Below, piece by piece: positions 54,101 to 64,000 of a stretch of 64,000 bases of DNA. Source of the stretch: Agapetus fuscipes. Lineage: Eukaryota; Arthropoda; Insecta; Trichoptera; Glossosomatidae. The notes below the pieces were generated by a model. It had not been told where the DNA came from. It saw nothing but the letters and a program-made list of their open reading frames with translations, and did not search any database. The stretch is taken from positions 12,564,524 to 12,628,523 of the forward strand of contig OX637343.1 of the NCBI GenBank assembly GCA_951799405.1, in the 5' to 3' direction. Positions within the stretch are counted from its first letter, which is position 1. Every line of letters begins with the position of its first letter. Position numbers and translations under genes: made by a program.

Positions 54101-56999
54101 ATTTATTTAAATTAGAATTTTCATCATTTCAATTATTTAGGAGCTTTATATCAGTCACTCGATGTTGCGCGATGACATTGGTACGGCTTTTCGAAACATA
54201 AATAAGTCATGTCCTTGCCCACGGCTGTAGTCGTCAGGCACAAACAACCTGTGGCTCTCCAACAGGGTGGAACTGCCTTTTGCACCGTTAATGACTTTAT
54301 ATGTATGAGAGAGCAACATAGCGGATCCATTGCGCCTGGTTTCCAGGCTTCTGAAGCCAGTCTTCTGAAATAGCTCACCATGAACCATGACGCATAAATT
54401 GTGTATAATTTCTATGCAACCTCACGAGAAGGTACCTCAAGAACATTGTTATTTTTTCTTCCTTTTTTGATCTTTCGATCTGTGTCTTTGAACCAAACTT
54501 GACTCATCGATTTTGAGATGAGAATGTTCAACACTATCTTTCCAACTTTGAAGATGTCTTCCAGCTGGTAGACATTTTGATATTATATGTTAACTAGCGT
54601 AAAAGATACTTATTCTGGAAGCATGATCTCTCCAAAATCACCTTCCGGATCTCTAACTATGTCCTTCTCGAAATGTTCTGCCTATGATCAAATCTAAGCT
54701 GCAAAGATATGTATCATTTGAGATTAATATTAAATGCATTCCCACAAGCAGACACGCATAATTTCGCGCTTACAAATGCCGCATGTGGAACTACAATATA
54801 AAAAACCCAATCTCAAATGAACATAATCCCTGCAACTCTTGCCGACCTTCCCTGAAGCAGGGGTGATATTGGCAAAGTGAACCATTTTTTACAGTATGGG
54901 TGGTCAGCCGCATACCAACCTATCAGTCAAGGAATTATGATGATTCTAAGAATTTCATTTCGGATTCAATAAAGTTTTAAACTTTGCCAGTTGCTAAAAG
55001 CTAACAGAGGATAAGGGTGCCCCGTCGCTTCGAGCCTTGAAAATGTTCCCCGCTCGACGGAATAAAACGTCGGCATAAGAACATGGTCTAATCCGTTTTT
55101 TTTTTTCATTTCGGATATTCTGAGTAGTCATTTGGTTTTTCTTCTCCACTCTACTTTCTACACCATAAGTCATGATAGTTTTTTTCTTTGATTGACCATA
55201 GCCGAGAATGATTATATTTTCCAGGCGGTGTCAGCCCATGAGCGTGGCATGCGAGAGCAGGCAAAGAAGATGAACGTGGCGTCACTGAGGTCAGCAGAAC
55301 AAGCTAATACTAGTGCAGAGTGCAAGCTAGCCAAGGTAACAAACAATCACACAGCTACTGATGTACCTATTTTCTTATCTCTTTTTATCTGTCGGCACTT
55401 TAACGCAATTTGGGTCTTCTATAGCGTGCATATAAGATTGAAAAAACAAAAGCAGCCGTATAAATATTACCGATATTCGGTAGGTAAGAATGACCGTGGT
55501 GATGAAACAGCCCAGCCTAGGCATCATTAGTTTGTCAAAGAGTAGGCTCAACGGACGACTAAAATGTCTAAGAATAGCACCGTAAGTATCTAAGGTGTAA
55601 ATCGCTATTATGATCGCCAATCTTCACTGAAGACTCTTCAGTGAAGAGGCACAGGAAGAAGAAAGAAGCATTTTTTGATATTTTTATTTGTATTATAATT
55701 AATAAGACTTATTTTTCTTGTAGGTGGCTCTGACGACCATCTCTCTGTGGTTCATGGCGTGGACTCCATACCTGGTCATCAACTACATGGGAGTGTTCGG
55801 CAACGCTTCCATCAGCCCGCTGGCCACCATCTGGGGATCTCTGTTTGCAAAAGCCAATGCAGTGTACAACCCTATTGTCTATGGAATAAGGTGAATACTT
55901 TCCTTCAGTATATTCCTCCTCCTCCCATCGTAACAAGGGCAACTCGTACAAGGGCAACTCGTTCATTAATTTTTTTGCAGTCGACATCAAAACTATGAGA
56001 ACTTGGTGTTTTCACGACTCACTCCTTTGCCAAACTGCCCGCTTATGGAACGAGTTATCGTTATCTGTGTTCCCACCCAATTTAACCGTACCCTATTCAA
56101 AACCAATATCAATCGCCGCTTCCTTTTAGTGTCTTAAAACAAAGCCAACGCAACACACACCACAACACTACGCAGCTAACAGTCCTGCTATAAAGGATCA
56201 AGATCAACCGCCACACCATCAACACCTCTGCAGCACTACAACAAGTACCTATCTGAATTCTAGGGAGTCTCCCGCACAGGATTTCATTGAAAAAATTCAG
56301 TGATTTGTAGGCGTTATTTTATTTTCACTAATAGTAGGAAAAATCATTTCATTTCAAGGAATACAAAATTATACATTTCCGATGTAGAAACGGCAATGGT
56401 ATGCCTTATCAAAAAGAGAAAATCAGAGATGTGGATCAGCCCTAACTCCTCGTGCGCTAGCCATCACGAATTTCGATTTGACGATTTTAATGTTTTGAAT
56501 GGACTGGGCAGAAATTAAAAATTGTGGCGTCTCATGGTCAGGTTGCTGAAAAAGAGGAACCGATATTTTTGTATTATTTGGCAAGGACCTTAGTAACAAA
56601 CCTATGAGAGCCCGCGTAGGAAACAATCCAATATAAAATTTGTGCCGAGTCCATTCGTTTTGAAGTTAGTTATTCATTCGTCAGTCTCATTGAGTTATGT
56701 ATAACATGTCAGTCTCCTAAAAGACGACTTTGCTTCTGAATATAAGTAAATCCATCTGCAGATTGGAAGTCACCAAAGCATGTAGCATCTAGTTCAACAT
56801 TTGAGAGATGCATTTGTTTTCTCTTCTTTGGCCATTTCTATTCCTCATTATTGCAACTTGATGTTTCAGCCATCCGAAATACCGAGCTGCCTTAGAGCAG
56901 AAGCTTCCATTCTTCGTGTGTGGAAAAACCGAACAGCCGGCGACGGCACCCGACTCCAAGTCGGCCGGAAGCACGGCTACCAACGATGACAAAGCATAG
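48142..56999 (+). CDS. Long-wavelength opsin, diverged copy, complete, 9 exons
   Basis: A 375-aa seven-helix photoreceptor of the insect long-wavelength class; it binds retinal and couples to Gq in rhabdomeres. Exons: 48142-48260, 49641-49761, 50745-50862, 51412-51518, 52663-52769, 53903-54050, 55225-55335, 55724-55890, 56870-56999, all GT-AG with matching phases. Seen: glycosylation site Asn21, [13 protein letters not shown], disulfide cysteines 124 and 201, DRY 148-150, EQAKKMNV in loop 3, retinal lysine 320 in [17 protein letters not shown] 326-330, helix-8 HPKYR. Compared with the minus-strand opsin it lacks two loop-3 residues, has HER for HEK in that loop, has different helix 4-5 residues ([17 protein letters not shown]), a shorter N-terminus, and an extra intron after YNVIVK. 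The introns are full of SINEs, LINE ends and MITEs, giving an 8.9-kb gene. All key residues and every frame are intact, so it looks functional. Confidence 0.95.
48410..48890. mobile_element. MITE (as 15693-15912) split by R1
   Basis: GGTATAGGCAAATACATTTC at 48411 and AACGATGGCTCCAAT...GCATGTGCCTGTATAGAAAG at 48770-48880 match the two parts of the 15693 element, interrupted by R1 at 48450-48706. In opsin intron 1. Confidence 0.6.
48450..48706 (-). mobile_element. R1 interspersed repeat
   Basis: A full-length minus copy from TCTATAATCTAAGCTGCAAG to the inverted TCCTTGACTGATAGG, in opsin intron 1. Confidence 0.75.
48985..49160 (+). mobile_element. LINE C-terminal fragment
   Basis: The plus strand reads [20 protein letters not shown] and [15 protein letters not shown], as in CR1/Jockey-like LINE tails. 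The same family occurs inverted at 54150-54400. Confidence 0.6.
49180..49290 (+). mobile_element. hAT-like element, left end only
   Basis: CAGGGGTCAGCAACCTGCGG is typical of a hAT terminus; the right end was not found. Confidence 0.4.
50357..50702 (+). mobile_element. tRNA-derived SINE, family A
   Basis: Full length with A box (TAGCTAAGGTGG), B box GGTTCGAATCCC and tail GTGTAGCTTAGTTGCGTTTT; ends 42 bp before opsin exon 3. Confidence 0.85.
51012..51237 (-). mobile_element. R1 interspersed repeat
   Basis: A minus copy from the TCTAAATCTAAG end to the inverted CCTTGACCCATAGG, missing part of its middle; in opsin intron 3. Confidence 0.7.
51262..51381 (+). repeat. 60-bp tandem duplication before opsin exon 4
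   Basis: Two nearly identical 60-bp units (TTATACTTATGTAACTGTGA, GTATACCCACGTGATTTAAC) with one difference in the part checked, ending 30 bp before the exon 4 acceptor. Confidence 0.85.
51545..51795 (-). mobile_element. LINE C-terminal fragment
   Basis: The minus strand reads [20 protein letters not shown] and [17 protein letters not shown], the end of an RTE-like LINE. In opsin intron 4. Confidence 0.65.
51940..52150 (-). repeat. GC-richer segment, possible LINE remnant
   Basis: Stands out from the AT-rich intron (GGGATTCCCTCAGATATTCG, AACGGTGCCGCTTGCAAAAA). Resembles the 3' part of LINE copies but no clear motif could be fixed. Confidence 0.3.
52455..52605. mobile_element. Short MITE
   Basis: CACTAGACGCATTTTGCCCA at the left and the inverted GAATGCGTCTAGTG at the right, with an inner TGGATTAC/GTAATCCA pair. 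A fragment is at 9040-9085. Confidence 0.5.
53385..53870 (-). mobile_element. LINE 3' fragment ending 32 bp from opsin exon 6
   Basis: The inverse of the 6600-7090 LINE (post-RT region; [20 protein letters not shown] legible on minus, 53246-53482 frame). Several frameshifts. It ends near 53870 and exon 6 starts at 53903. Confidence 0.75.
54150..54400 (-). mobile_element. LINE C-terminal fragment
   Basis: The minus strand reads [31 protein letters not shown] and [17 protein letters not shown]; same family as 48985-49160. Confidence 0.65.
54690..54935 (-). mobile_element. R1 interspersed repeat
   Basis: A full-length minus copy ending in the inverted CCTTGACTGATAGG; in opsin intron 6. Confidence 0.8.
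55455..55590. mobile_element. MITE, family R5, right half
   Basis: TATTACCGATATTCGGTAGG then CATCATTAGTTTGTCAAAGA and CTAAAATGTCTAAGAATAGC, the right arm of the 25364 type; left arm missing. Confidence 0.6.
56185..56285 (+). mobile_element. SINE-B 3' fragment
   Basis: CACCTCTGCAGCACTACAAC to TAGGGAGTCTCCCGCACAGG; in the last intron of the plus-strand opsin. Confidence 0.55.
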
Positions 57000-58831
57000 G
57001 AAATAACAGCAATGTGACGTCACATCCCTTCGAATCAGTGAACACAACACGGAAGACTTTATGGCTGTTATGATGTATGGTTACCGGACAGGTTCTTTTT
57101 TGTTGAGTTTGTAGAAATTCAATTGTTATTATTTTTTAAGCTACCAAATTCAAAATCAAATCAACAGAAAGTTGGTTTGACATTTTGTTTCTATGTATTT
57201 TAAAAAACTTTCAAGAAAAGCTCAGGACTAGAAAGCCTTTTTTGTTAAATCAACAACAAAAAGTTTTTTATTGTATAAAAAATAATTGTTTTTAATTTAC
57301 TCCCTTGTTGATAATGTTATTTTGCTAGGGATAATTTTAAAATTTAATCTTTAAAATCTCTCATGGTGATGATTCTGGCTTATGATACTATTGACTTTGA
57401 TTATGTTTTATAGAATTGTGAAAAAATATTTATTTATTTTCCAATCATAATCTTTGTGAGTTTAAATATAATATCATCACTTTTTATGTGACTTATTTTT
57501 ATAACACCGATAGTATAATAATATGATTGCAAAATAAAAAGGGTCCCAGCAACAGAACAAAAATGTTTGCCGTAGAACTTCTTTGCGCCCTTAATATAGG
57601 CAATTTTTTTACATTTTCAGTTTCTGGGAGTCAATAGTCCAGACGAGATAAAATTTGTAAACAATCAACAGAAATGAATACAATGTTTACTCTTAAATAG
57701 TTATCTCTCTTTAGGGGACAGTTCTTTTGGAGAGAAAATAAGTTTCGAAATGAAAAACGCAGAGCATTATTCCTTGCATGCTGGGATTATTTATTTATTA
57801 ATTTAAATACATTTATTAGAAAACAATATTTGGTCTCTGACATCAGCCAAACAAAATAAAAATAAACGCAATAAACAAAATGTTAACATTTAATGTTTAT
57901 TACAGGCCGCCATCCCGCGTGCCCTGGAGATGTCCTATTGGCAACACTGTCGCACAGAACTCTAACAAGGCACTTAAAATGGCGGCGATCAGAAAAATAA
58001 AACAATTAAAAAAGTGATGAACTCAATGACTTTGAGGTCGTATTTTTTTTTTATCTAAAACTTAATCTAAATTTTACTATTTTATTAAAAATAATTCAGC
58101 GGTCCCTTGTTCCCAATGGTTTTGGTAGGCCCCGAAGCGTGTGCAATGGTTAACACCAAAACAAATCGTGTTTTCAAAATATGCAGATACCTCCCGAAAA
58201 TATTTAAATATATACACAACTCATAAGAATAAACAATGTCGTAGATGCTACACCGTCAGTCTCAGTGTACAAAAAATATTCGGATGTAGCACGTAAAAAA
58301 AATAAGTCAAATTAAAAATACCGGGACGAGTAAAATCACATGAATATTTTGTCTAAAAACACGATCTGTCTTTGATATTATTGACGTTTTGTTTAGAAGT
58401 ATATTTGATCACGATTAGAGAATAAACCATTATATCAGTTTTGCCGAGTTGTTAGCCAGTCACGGCGAGAAGCTGTATCGCGGAAATCAAAATAACAACG
58501 AAAAATAAGAAAAACAGAAATTCAACAGAAAAATATTTAAAAAAACATAAGAAAACCGGGAGAAACTTTTTATATTTTAACCAAAAAAGTGAAGGCACAT
58601 TCAGAAAAATCCCTTAGATTGTATAACCTGGTTAGCTAAACAAAAAAAGTAAAATATAACTCTGAACGTAATGATAAAGTAAATAAATAAATAAAATTTG
58701 TTTTAAGTAGAAACGATACAGTATCATGCCATGATCACCGAAAGAATCGAGGTGGAAAGTTGTTGGTTTTGATGTTTGTGTTCGATTGTTCGGTTGGTAG
58801 GATAGGTGATGCATTGTGACGTCAGAGCGCC
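57000..58831. other. Convergent 3' flanks of the two opsins
   Basis: 1.83 kb of mostly AT-rich DNA between the two stop codons, holding both 3' UTRs. AATAAA-type signals occur on both strands (for example near 57533 on plus). No gene and none of the repeat families named here. Confidence 0.5.
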
Positions 58832-61815
58832 TTACGCAGCTGGCTTCTCCTCGGACACGTTGGTGGTCCCTGAAGCAACTGAGCCGTTGTCCTCGGGGGA
58901 GGCCTGGCAAGACAGACCGGGGAACTTCTTGTAGAGGGCCGCTCGGTATTTGGGATGGCTGCAAGCAAAATTAAAGGAGAGGATGTAAGGCTTATAGAAA
59001 CTTTCAAATCTTGGATGGAGGAGAAGAAAATATAGAAGTAGTGCATACATATGTATCAAAGCACACTCCTTATGAACGATATAACAAAACAGGAAAAGTA
59101 ATCCTGAACTGTGAGGAAAGGTGACAAAAAAAGCTCACCCTGTTTATGAGAAACTAATTGAAATAAAAAAAAACTTCGAAAAAATTTCATGGATCAGTGT
59201 GTTCAAATATGAATCTGAGAATACGTAGAAAAAGATTAGGCTGTGATTCAATGTGAAGCTTTGAGCTCTAGATAGTTAGCTCTGCCATCAAATTTCTTCT
59301 GCAAACTTTTTTTGTCTATCCATTTGTTCCGAAGGACCTCCTGGATTAAAGTATTTAACTGTTGTCTTACCTGATACCATAGACAATGGGGTTGTAGACG
59401 GCGTTGGCCTTGGCGAACAGAGATCCCCAGATGGTGGCCAGGGGGGTGATGGGTGCGCTCTCGAACACGCCGGTGTAGTTGATGACCAGGTATGGAGTCC
59501 AGGCCATGAACCACAGGGAGATGGTCATCAAGGCAACCTGGGGTGTAAGAAGCAAAACGATTGAGTTCATTAGAATATCTTGGAAGGATGAAGTCGGAAT
59601 AGTAATGGATAAGCAAGAAGATCCACGATGGTGTAACTGTTTGCATTAAACTAAGATAGCAAAGGAAAATCAGAGATCAATCGAAAGCTGAAACTGAATT
59701 GAACACAGGGTTCTCTCTACGAAACCGCATAAAGGAATCATAATAAAAGAAATTAATGTCGGCACCAAGTCTCAATTTCAGAGTAGTGGATCTGAAATCA
59801 AATCAAGAAATATGAAGATTCTTTTGATTATTACCTTGGCCAGTTTGCACTCAGCGCTGGTGTTGGATTGCTCAGCAGTCTGTGATCGCAGGGAGGTGAC
59901 GTTCATCTTCTTGGCCTGTTCCCTCATGGACTTCTCGTGGGCAGATACAGCCTGGGGAACAAAAAGAGAAACAAGGATATAAATTAAATGTGAAGACGTC
60001 AAAAGCTGCACCAAATGGATAACATGTACATAGGATAGATAACGTACCTGGACAATGAAGAAGTAAGAGTAGATGATCATGAACAGAGGCAGGAAGTAGA
60101 CGAAGACAGAGTAGACCAGGATGTAGCTCCTGCTCAACCAGTCCTTGCTCAAGTAGTCAGTTCCGCAAGCGGTCATGTTGCCCTCTGGCACGTACCTGCA
60201 TGAACAAGGAAATCCATTGTTATTATTTGCTCAATCTCACTCAATCGAACAGTGTAACAAGTTTTTAAACGTATTTTAAATCAAACCAAAAAATATCGGA
60301 TTGAACGATTCTATGAAAATATGTGAATCTGATCAAATTTGATTCACTAGAGATTTTTAAATGGTTGTTTAATTGTTTCATATCAATTTTGATTTTAGAG
60401 ACCCTACAAAATTTTAAAATCTTCCATCTGATAGATAAGTGTCATTGGTAGAAGGTTTTTTTTTACCTGTTCCATCCGAAGAAGGGAGCAAGAGTCCATC
60501 CCAGAGCGAAGGCCCAGATACCGAGGATCCTCAGCATAGCACCATTGTTGGTCAGGGGCTTGGCAGCAAGACCCTTGACGATGACGTTGTATCTGTCGAA
60601 TGCGATCATTGTCATGGTCCAGATGGACACGCAGCCGAACAGAGAACCCAGGCAAGCGTAGATCTCGCACATGAATGGACCTGTATTGGCAAACAATATT
60701 ACAGTCAACGATAATAAAATATATGAAAAATAAATCAAAAAGATATTGAGATCTAGATATGATCAATTTATAATGGTTTGAAGTCAAATCAATATGTTTC
60801 GCTATTTTGAGCAGATTGTTCATTATTAGAACCTACCTATCACTTGGAGCATTTAAAATGAAGAGGATGTTGGGGTTGAGGAGACAAGGTTTTTTTCTTA
60901 CCAAGCACCCATGTCTCATTGTAGCAGTTGATGACCATAGGAGGAGACATTGTGAACATCATGAAGAAATCTGAGAAAGCCAAGTTGATAACCAGGAGAT
61001 TTGATGGAGTTTTCAGTGACTGCAAGGAAAGAATATTCATTTTGTTAAATAACTGTTCGTATCTCAAAGTACTGAATGAGTTGAGATTTGGTTAACGGAT
61101 TAGCTCACTTTTTGTCCAGAGAAAATGTAGATAACCATGCCGTTGCCAATTACAGAGACGACGCCGAGTACGCCAATTGTAAATCCTAGAAGTCCGTGCC
61201 ATAGCGGGTTCATCGGGGGGAATTGGTACCTGGAACAAACATTTTAATCACGCACTGCAGGCACAACATTTATATTTTTTTCAACCAAGACAAGAAATCT
61301 GCCAGGTTGATGATAACAAGAGAATCTGCTTTTTTAAAAGAAGCATCTGGATGCCGTTAAACATAAAAAGTAGCATCGGCAACCTATTTTTTCCTATTTG
61401 AGGTAGCAGTCGTTATTGCAATTTCTTCATCAGAGGTGGAGTTTCCCTTGCTTGAAGTGATATGTTCTCATTTCTTTCATCTCTCTTAGTCTTTCTTCAC
61501 AAGTCAGTTTTTGAAACAAAATCCGACATGATTTAGAGCGATCTGCGTGCCAAGCAACAGATCATGAAATGCAAATCAAATTTGCCTGTGAGAACCCATA
61601 GAGATATGGGTACCAAACAATCTTTGAAGAACGATTGCCATGGTTTTTTTGTATTTCTTGTTATTGGTAAGAAGATGTGGTTACCAGTGAGCGTCGACCA
61701 TGTGGAGCATGTTGGGGGGCACCTTGTCCACCACGGTTTGGTTGGACGCGCCATACGCCAGCGCCTGCGCCCCCCACGACTGCAACGCGCTGTATCCTGC
61801 AACGCCGGTCGCCAT
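58832..61815 (-). CDS. LWRh: Long-wavelength opsin, compact copy, complete, 8 exons
   Basis: A 380-aa insect long-wavelength opsin. Minus-strand exons: 61815-61685, 61229-61109, 61019-60902, 60680-60467, 60195-60048, 59951-59835, 59537-59371, 58958-58832; all GT-AG, phases consistent. Seen: glycosylation site Asn25, [20 protein letters not shown], disulfide cysteines 128 and 205, DRY 152-154, [14 protein letters not shown] in loop 3, retinal lysine 326 in [17 protein letters not shown] 332-336, HPKYR and an acidic C-terminus (SEEKPAA). Length and motifs are standard for the main green-sensitive opsin of moths and butterflies. Introns are short (about 80-460 bp) and free of repeats, unlike the plus-strand copy, and the exon spanning helices 3-5 is not split. 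A 5' UTR intron is likely. I take this as the conserved, ancestral-type copy. Confidence 0.96.
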
Positions 61816-61910
61816 CCTCGAACTATATGGCTACCTGGACACACAAACAATGTTTAATTATATGGCTACATGCATAAGGTTTAGGACAGGACAGGCTGAA
61901 TGAACTCTTA

Positions 61911-62150
61911 GGGCCTGTTGCACCAAACTCCAATCAATATTTGATTGACACATCAAATTTGATTGCTTAATTCTGGTAAGGACCTCGGTTAAATATTTCT
62001 CGGAAGTAGGTCATAATATGATGGAATTTGAACAGGAAAGATGATGTACATCAGCTGATTTACGTATATGCAACCAAATGTCTGATTTGAAAGGGGAAAA
62101 TCACACTTAATTTTGATTTTTGTTTGATTGAAGTTTGGTGCAACAGGCCC
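61911..62150. mobile_element. MITE, family R6, TTA target duplication
   Basis: GGGCCTGTTGCACCAAACTC to the inverted TTTGGTGCAACAGGCCC; TTA at 61908-61910 and 62151-62153. In the probable 5' UTR intron of the compact opsin. Confidence 0.8.
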
Positions 62151-62749
62151 TTACTGTTCTGAAAGTGCAGAGCCCATTTGATATCGTGATATATCAATCT
62201 ACCAAAAAGAAATTGAAAATCACATTCATGTTTATGTAATCAAAGAGTATCTGATTCCATTACATTGATTTATTTGAGGTTTTAAGAACTCGCCGAAAAA
62301 AATGGGATGATAATAATTTTAATTTTACCTACGAGTATCTACTGAATAGTTTAATTCAGTTTACATTACCCAGACTTTTGCTAAGTACATATATTCTTTA
62401 TTTTTTCTTCAAGCAAGTCTCAAAGATTTTCAGGTGAAAATTAAAAGAAAGAAGGAGAACAAAGATGGGAATAATAAAGTGGTATGGATAAATAAGGCAA
62501 TGTTTAAGAAGTTGGTGAAGTCTGTAAATATCCAAAACGTTGAGTTCTACTTGCACATTTTATTAACAAAAACACTGTTAGTGATAAACGACGATACGAA
62601 AAAAACGTTATGTTAACCTGTGATGAAATAGGTTGAAACGTATTTGCTTTGAAGCACTGAAGAAAATCGAGGATTCGAACTACTTCAGTTAGCCGGCCAC
62701 TGTCGAGGATGCGCTGAAAAAGCTACTCGACTTCTCTGGCGCAGTGGCC

Positions 62750-62805
62750 AGCTTATATACGTGGTGAGGAGCATCTTAATCGATACCTGTAATTCAATAT
62801 AAGAA
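62750..62805 (-). promoter_or_regulatory. Candidate core promoter of the compact opsin
   Basis: On the minus strand GTATATAAGC (62751-62760) is a strong TATA box. About 15 bp upstream, GGTATCGATTAAG is close to the RCSI/P3 opsin motif. Downstream, CACAG/GTTAAC near 62615 could be a donor and GTGTCCAG near 61836 an acceptor, giving a 5' UTR intron of about 780 bp before the ATG at 61815. Inference from sequence motifs. Confidence 0.5.
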
Positions 62806-62809
62806 AACA

Positions 62810-63799
62810 AACAAACGACTGTTTTCTTTAAGCAAGCAGCGGCGTCCCGATTACCGTAAGTAAAATCTACAGAAAGAAAAAAAAATAGAGATTGGGAAGA
62901 TTGTATCAACCCACAATCACGATTTAGTGATGTAAAACAAACGAATGAATCGGCTTTATAGTTATAAAATAGTTTATATCTGAAAACATTCTTTTTGTTT
63001 TCCAGATTCTGTATGTTTCATTATGACAAAAACATGTTGTTCACTAAGGAGCAAAACATACTTCCAAAGATACTTACTTTTCAAAAATATATAATTTCTC
63101 ATTCAGAAAATTGGTACTTCTTGCCTTATTTTATTGATTTCTTTACCTTTTTCCCATTCAAGTTCCGATTTTTCAGTTTCAAATCTAACACCATTTTTTG
63201 TACCTACTTACTTCATCCTGGAAACTTAATAATGAAAGTCAAATAGATGTAGAAAACTTTGATCCAATAACAATAACAATTTTACAGGAAGTTTGAAAGA
63301 GTTTTATTATTTTAATGCAATTTATTGTTACTACTACGCCACTGAAAATAAAGACAAAAGTCTTACAGTTAATGGTATTACCTACCCAAGACTCGTGATT
63401 GTGCCCCACGTTTCCACAAGGACGCCTTTAATAAGATTATCGACACATTATTCCTAATATTTGTGCCTCGTTGTAAATAAAACATACAAATAATACGCGT
63501 AATGTATAAAATCGATTGGGCTTAAAATTCGCTGCAAATTTCATAAGAACATAATACTTATTTAGGGGAAATAAACTCAAAACAAAATAAAACTTTTTCA
63601 AATTTACCGCGTTAAAAGTTGGCCCCCATACTTTATTTTTCAGCCTACCTGCAAGTTTTTGTTTTATTGCTACCAATTTTTTTGATGTGACCACCCACAA
63701 CTGTCAAAAGTTCAAAAAAATTATTGAAGTTCAACTTTTGTTCTTTTTGGTTATGTTGACTTTTTTAAATTTGGAATTGAATTTAAGCAGTTTTTAACA
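62810..63799. other. Intergenic between compact opsin and Sld5
   Basis: AT-rich. It must hold upstream elements of the minus-strand opsin and the Sld5 promoter. No gene or known repeat recognised. Confidence 0.4.
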
Positions 63800-64000
63800 A
63801 TGGATGCTTTATTGAACGACCAATACAGCGACGAGGAAGAGAATATAACAGCAGAAGCAGTTTTAAAGACAATACAATCAGCCTGGCAAAATGAAAAATT
63901 TGCCCCCGAAATTTTGCCGCATCAAAATGACATGGTTGAATGCATGCTGGGACAAATACAGCACATGGAAATAAACATAAACAAACTACAAAAAATGGAT
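63800..64000 (+). CDS. Sld5: GINS complex subunit Sld5 (GINS4), N-terminal 67 codons, cut by window edge
   Basis: GINS, with Cdc45 and MCM2-7, forms the replicative helicase. From the ATG at 63800 the frame is open to the edge: MDALLNDQYSDEEENITAEA, then LKTIQSAWQNEKFAPEILPH and MVECMLGQIQHMEININ. The acidic start followed by AW.NEKFAPE.L and .VEC...Q..HME matches the Sld5 N-terminal A domain of animals. No intron occurs in the visible part. The ATG is the only one giving this conserved start; another ATG four bases on is out of frame. Confidence 0.9.
   Translation, partial: MDALLNDQYSDEEENITAEAVLKTIQSAWQNEKFAPEILPHQNDMVECMLGQIQHMEININKLQKMD

Noticed and set aside
49641..61815. Opsin copies as alleles or assembly duplicates
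   Set aside because: They are in opposite orientation, differ in intron number, intron content and many residues, so they are true paralogues.
1..64000. Endogenous viral sequences or toxin genes
   Set aside because: No reading frame with recognisable viral structural, envelope or toxin motifs was found. All RT-like sequences belong to LINEs or the DIRS element.

Overview
This is a window of an insect nuclear genome, almost certainly from a moth or butterfly (Lepidoptera). The evidence is AT-rich DNA, split genes with GT-AG introns, two long-wavelength opsins of insect type, and a very dense load of short interspersed elements, MITEs, LINE ends and a DIRS retrotransposon. No bacterial, viral or CRISPR-like features were seen. 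I recognise six host loci and reconstructed their exons by eye from splice sites, codon phase and family motifs.

Layout. (1) 525-4159 (+): Cbp20, the small subunit of the nuclear cap-binding complex, four exons, complete. (2) 9131-15513 (-): a complete five-exon Rho-family GTPase most like insect RhoL. Its introns hold a 327-bp palindromic insertion and a 15-bp-period minisatellite. (3) 15.6-36 kb: repeat-rich DNA with no host gene. It holds tRNA-derived SINEs, hAT-type and Harbinger-type MITEs, a 1.5-kb Harbinger transposon with broken genes, a tandem array of ~0.4-kb units and a 2.8-kb TG...CA element that looks like a solo LTR. A SINE at 25 kb carries a fragment of a Rho exon. (4) 36166-41358: a degenerate DIRS-type tyrosine-recombinase retrotransposon with 193-bp inverted terminal repeats and an internal complementary region. 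(5) 42177-45517 (-): a second RhoL-like gene. About 38 nt of coding sequence (the strand after switch II) cannot be found and the exon phases do not join without it. (6) 48142-56999 (+) and 58832-61815 (-): two complete long-wavelength opsins in tail-to-tail orientation. The plus-strand copy is 375 aa in nine exons with repeat-swollen introns. The minus-strand copy is 380 aa in eight exons and compact. Each has a TATA-containing candidate promoter. (7) 63800-64000 (+): the first 67 codons of the GINS subunit Sld5, cut by the window edge.

How the parts relate. The two Rho-like genes share exon lengths and phases and are an old duplication on the same strand, separated by about 27 kb of repeats. 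The two opsins are an inverted duplication that has diverged in sequence, intron number and intron size. The other genes are unrelated housekeeping functions. The most interesting signals are the diverged opsin pair, the exon fragment carried beside a SINE, the Rho paralogue with a missing segment, the palindromic intron insertion, and a frame-preserving 186-bp triplication inside the DIRS element.
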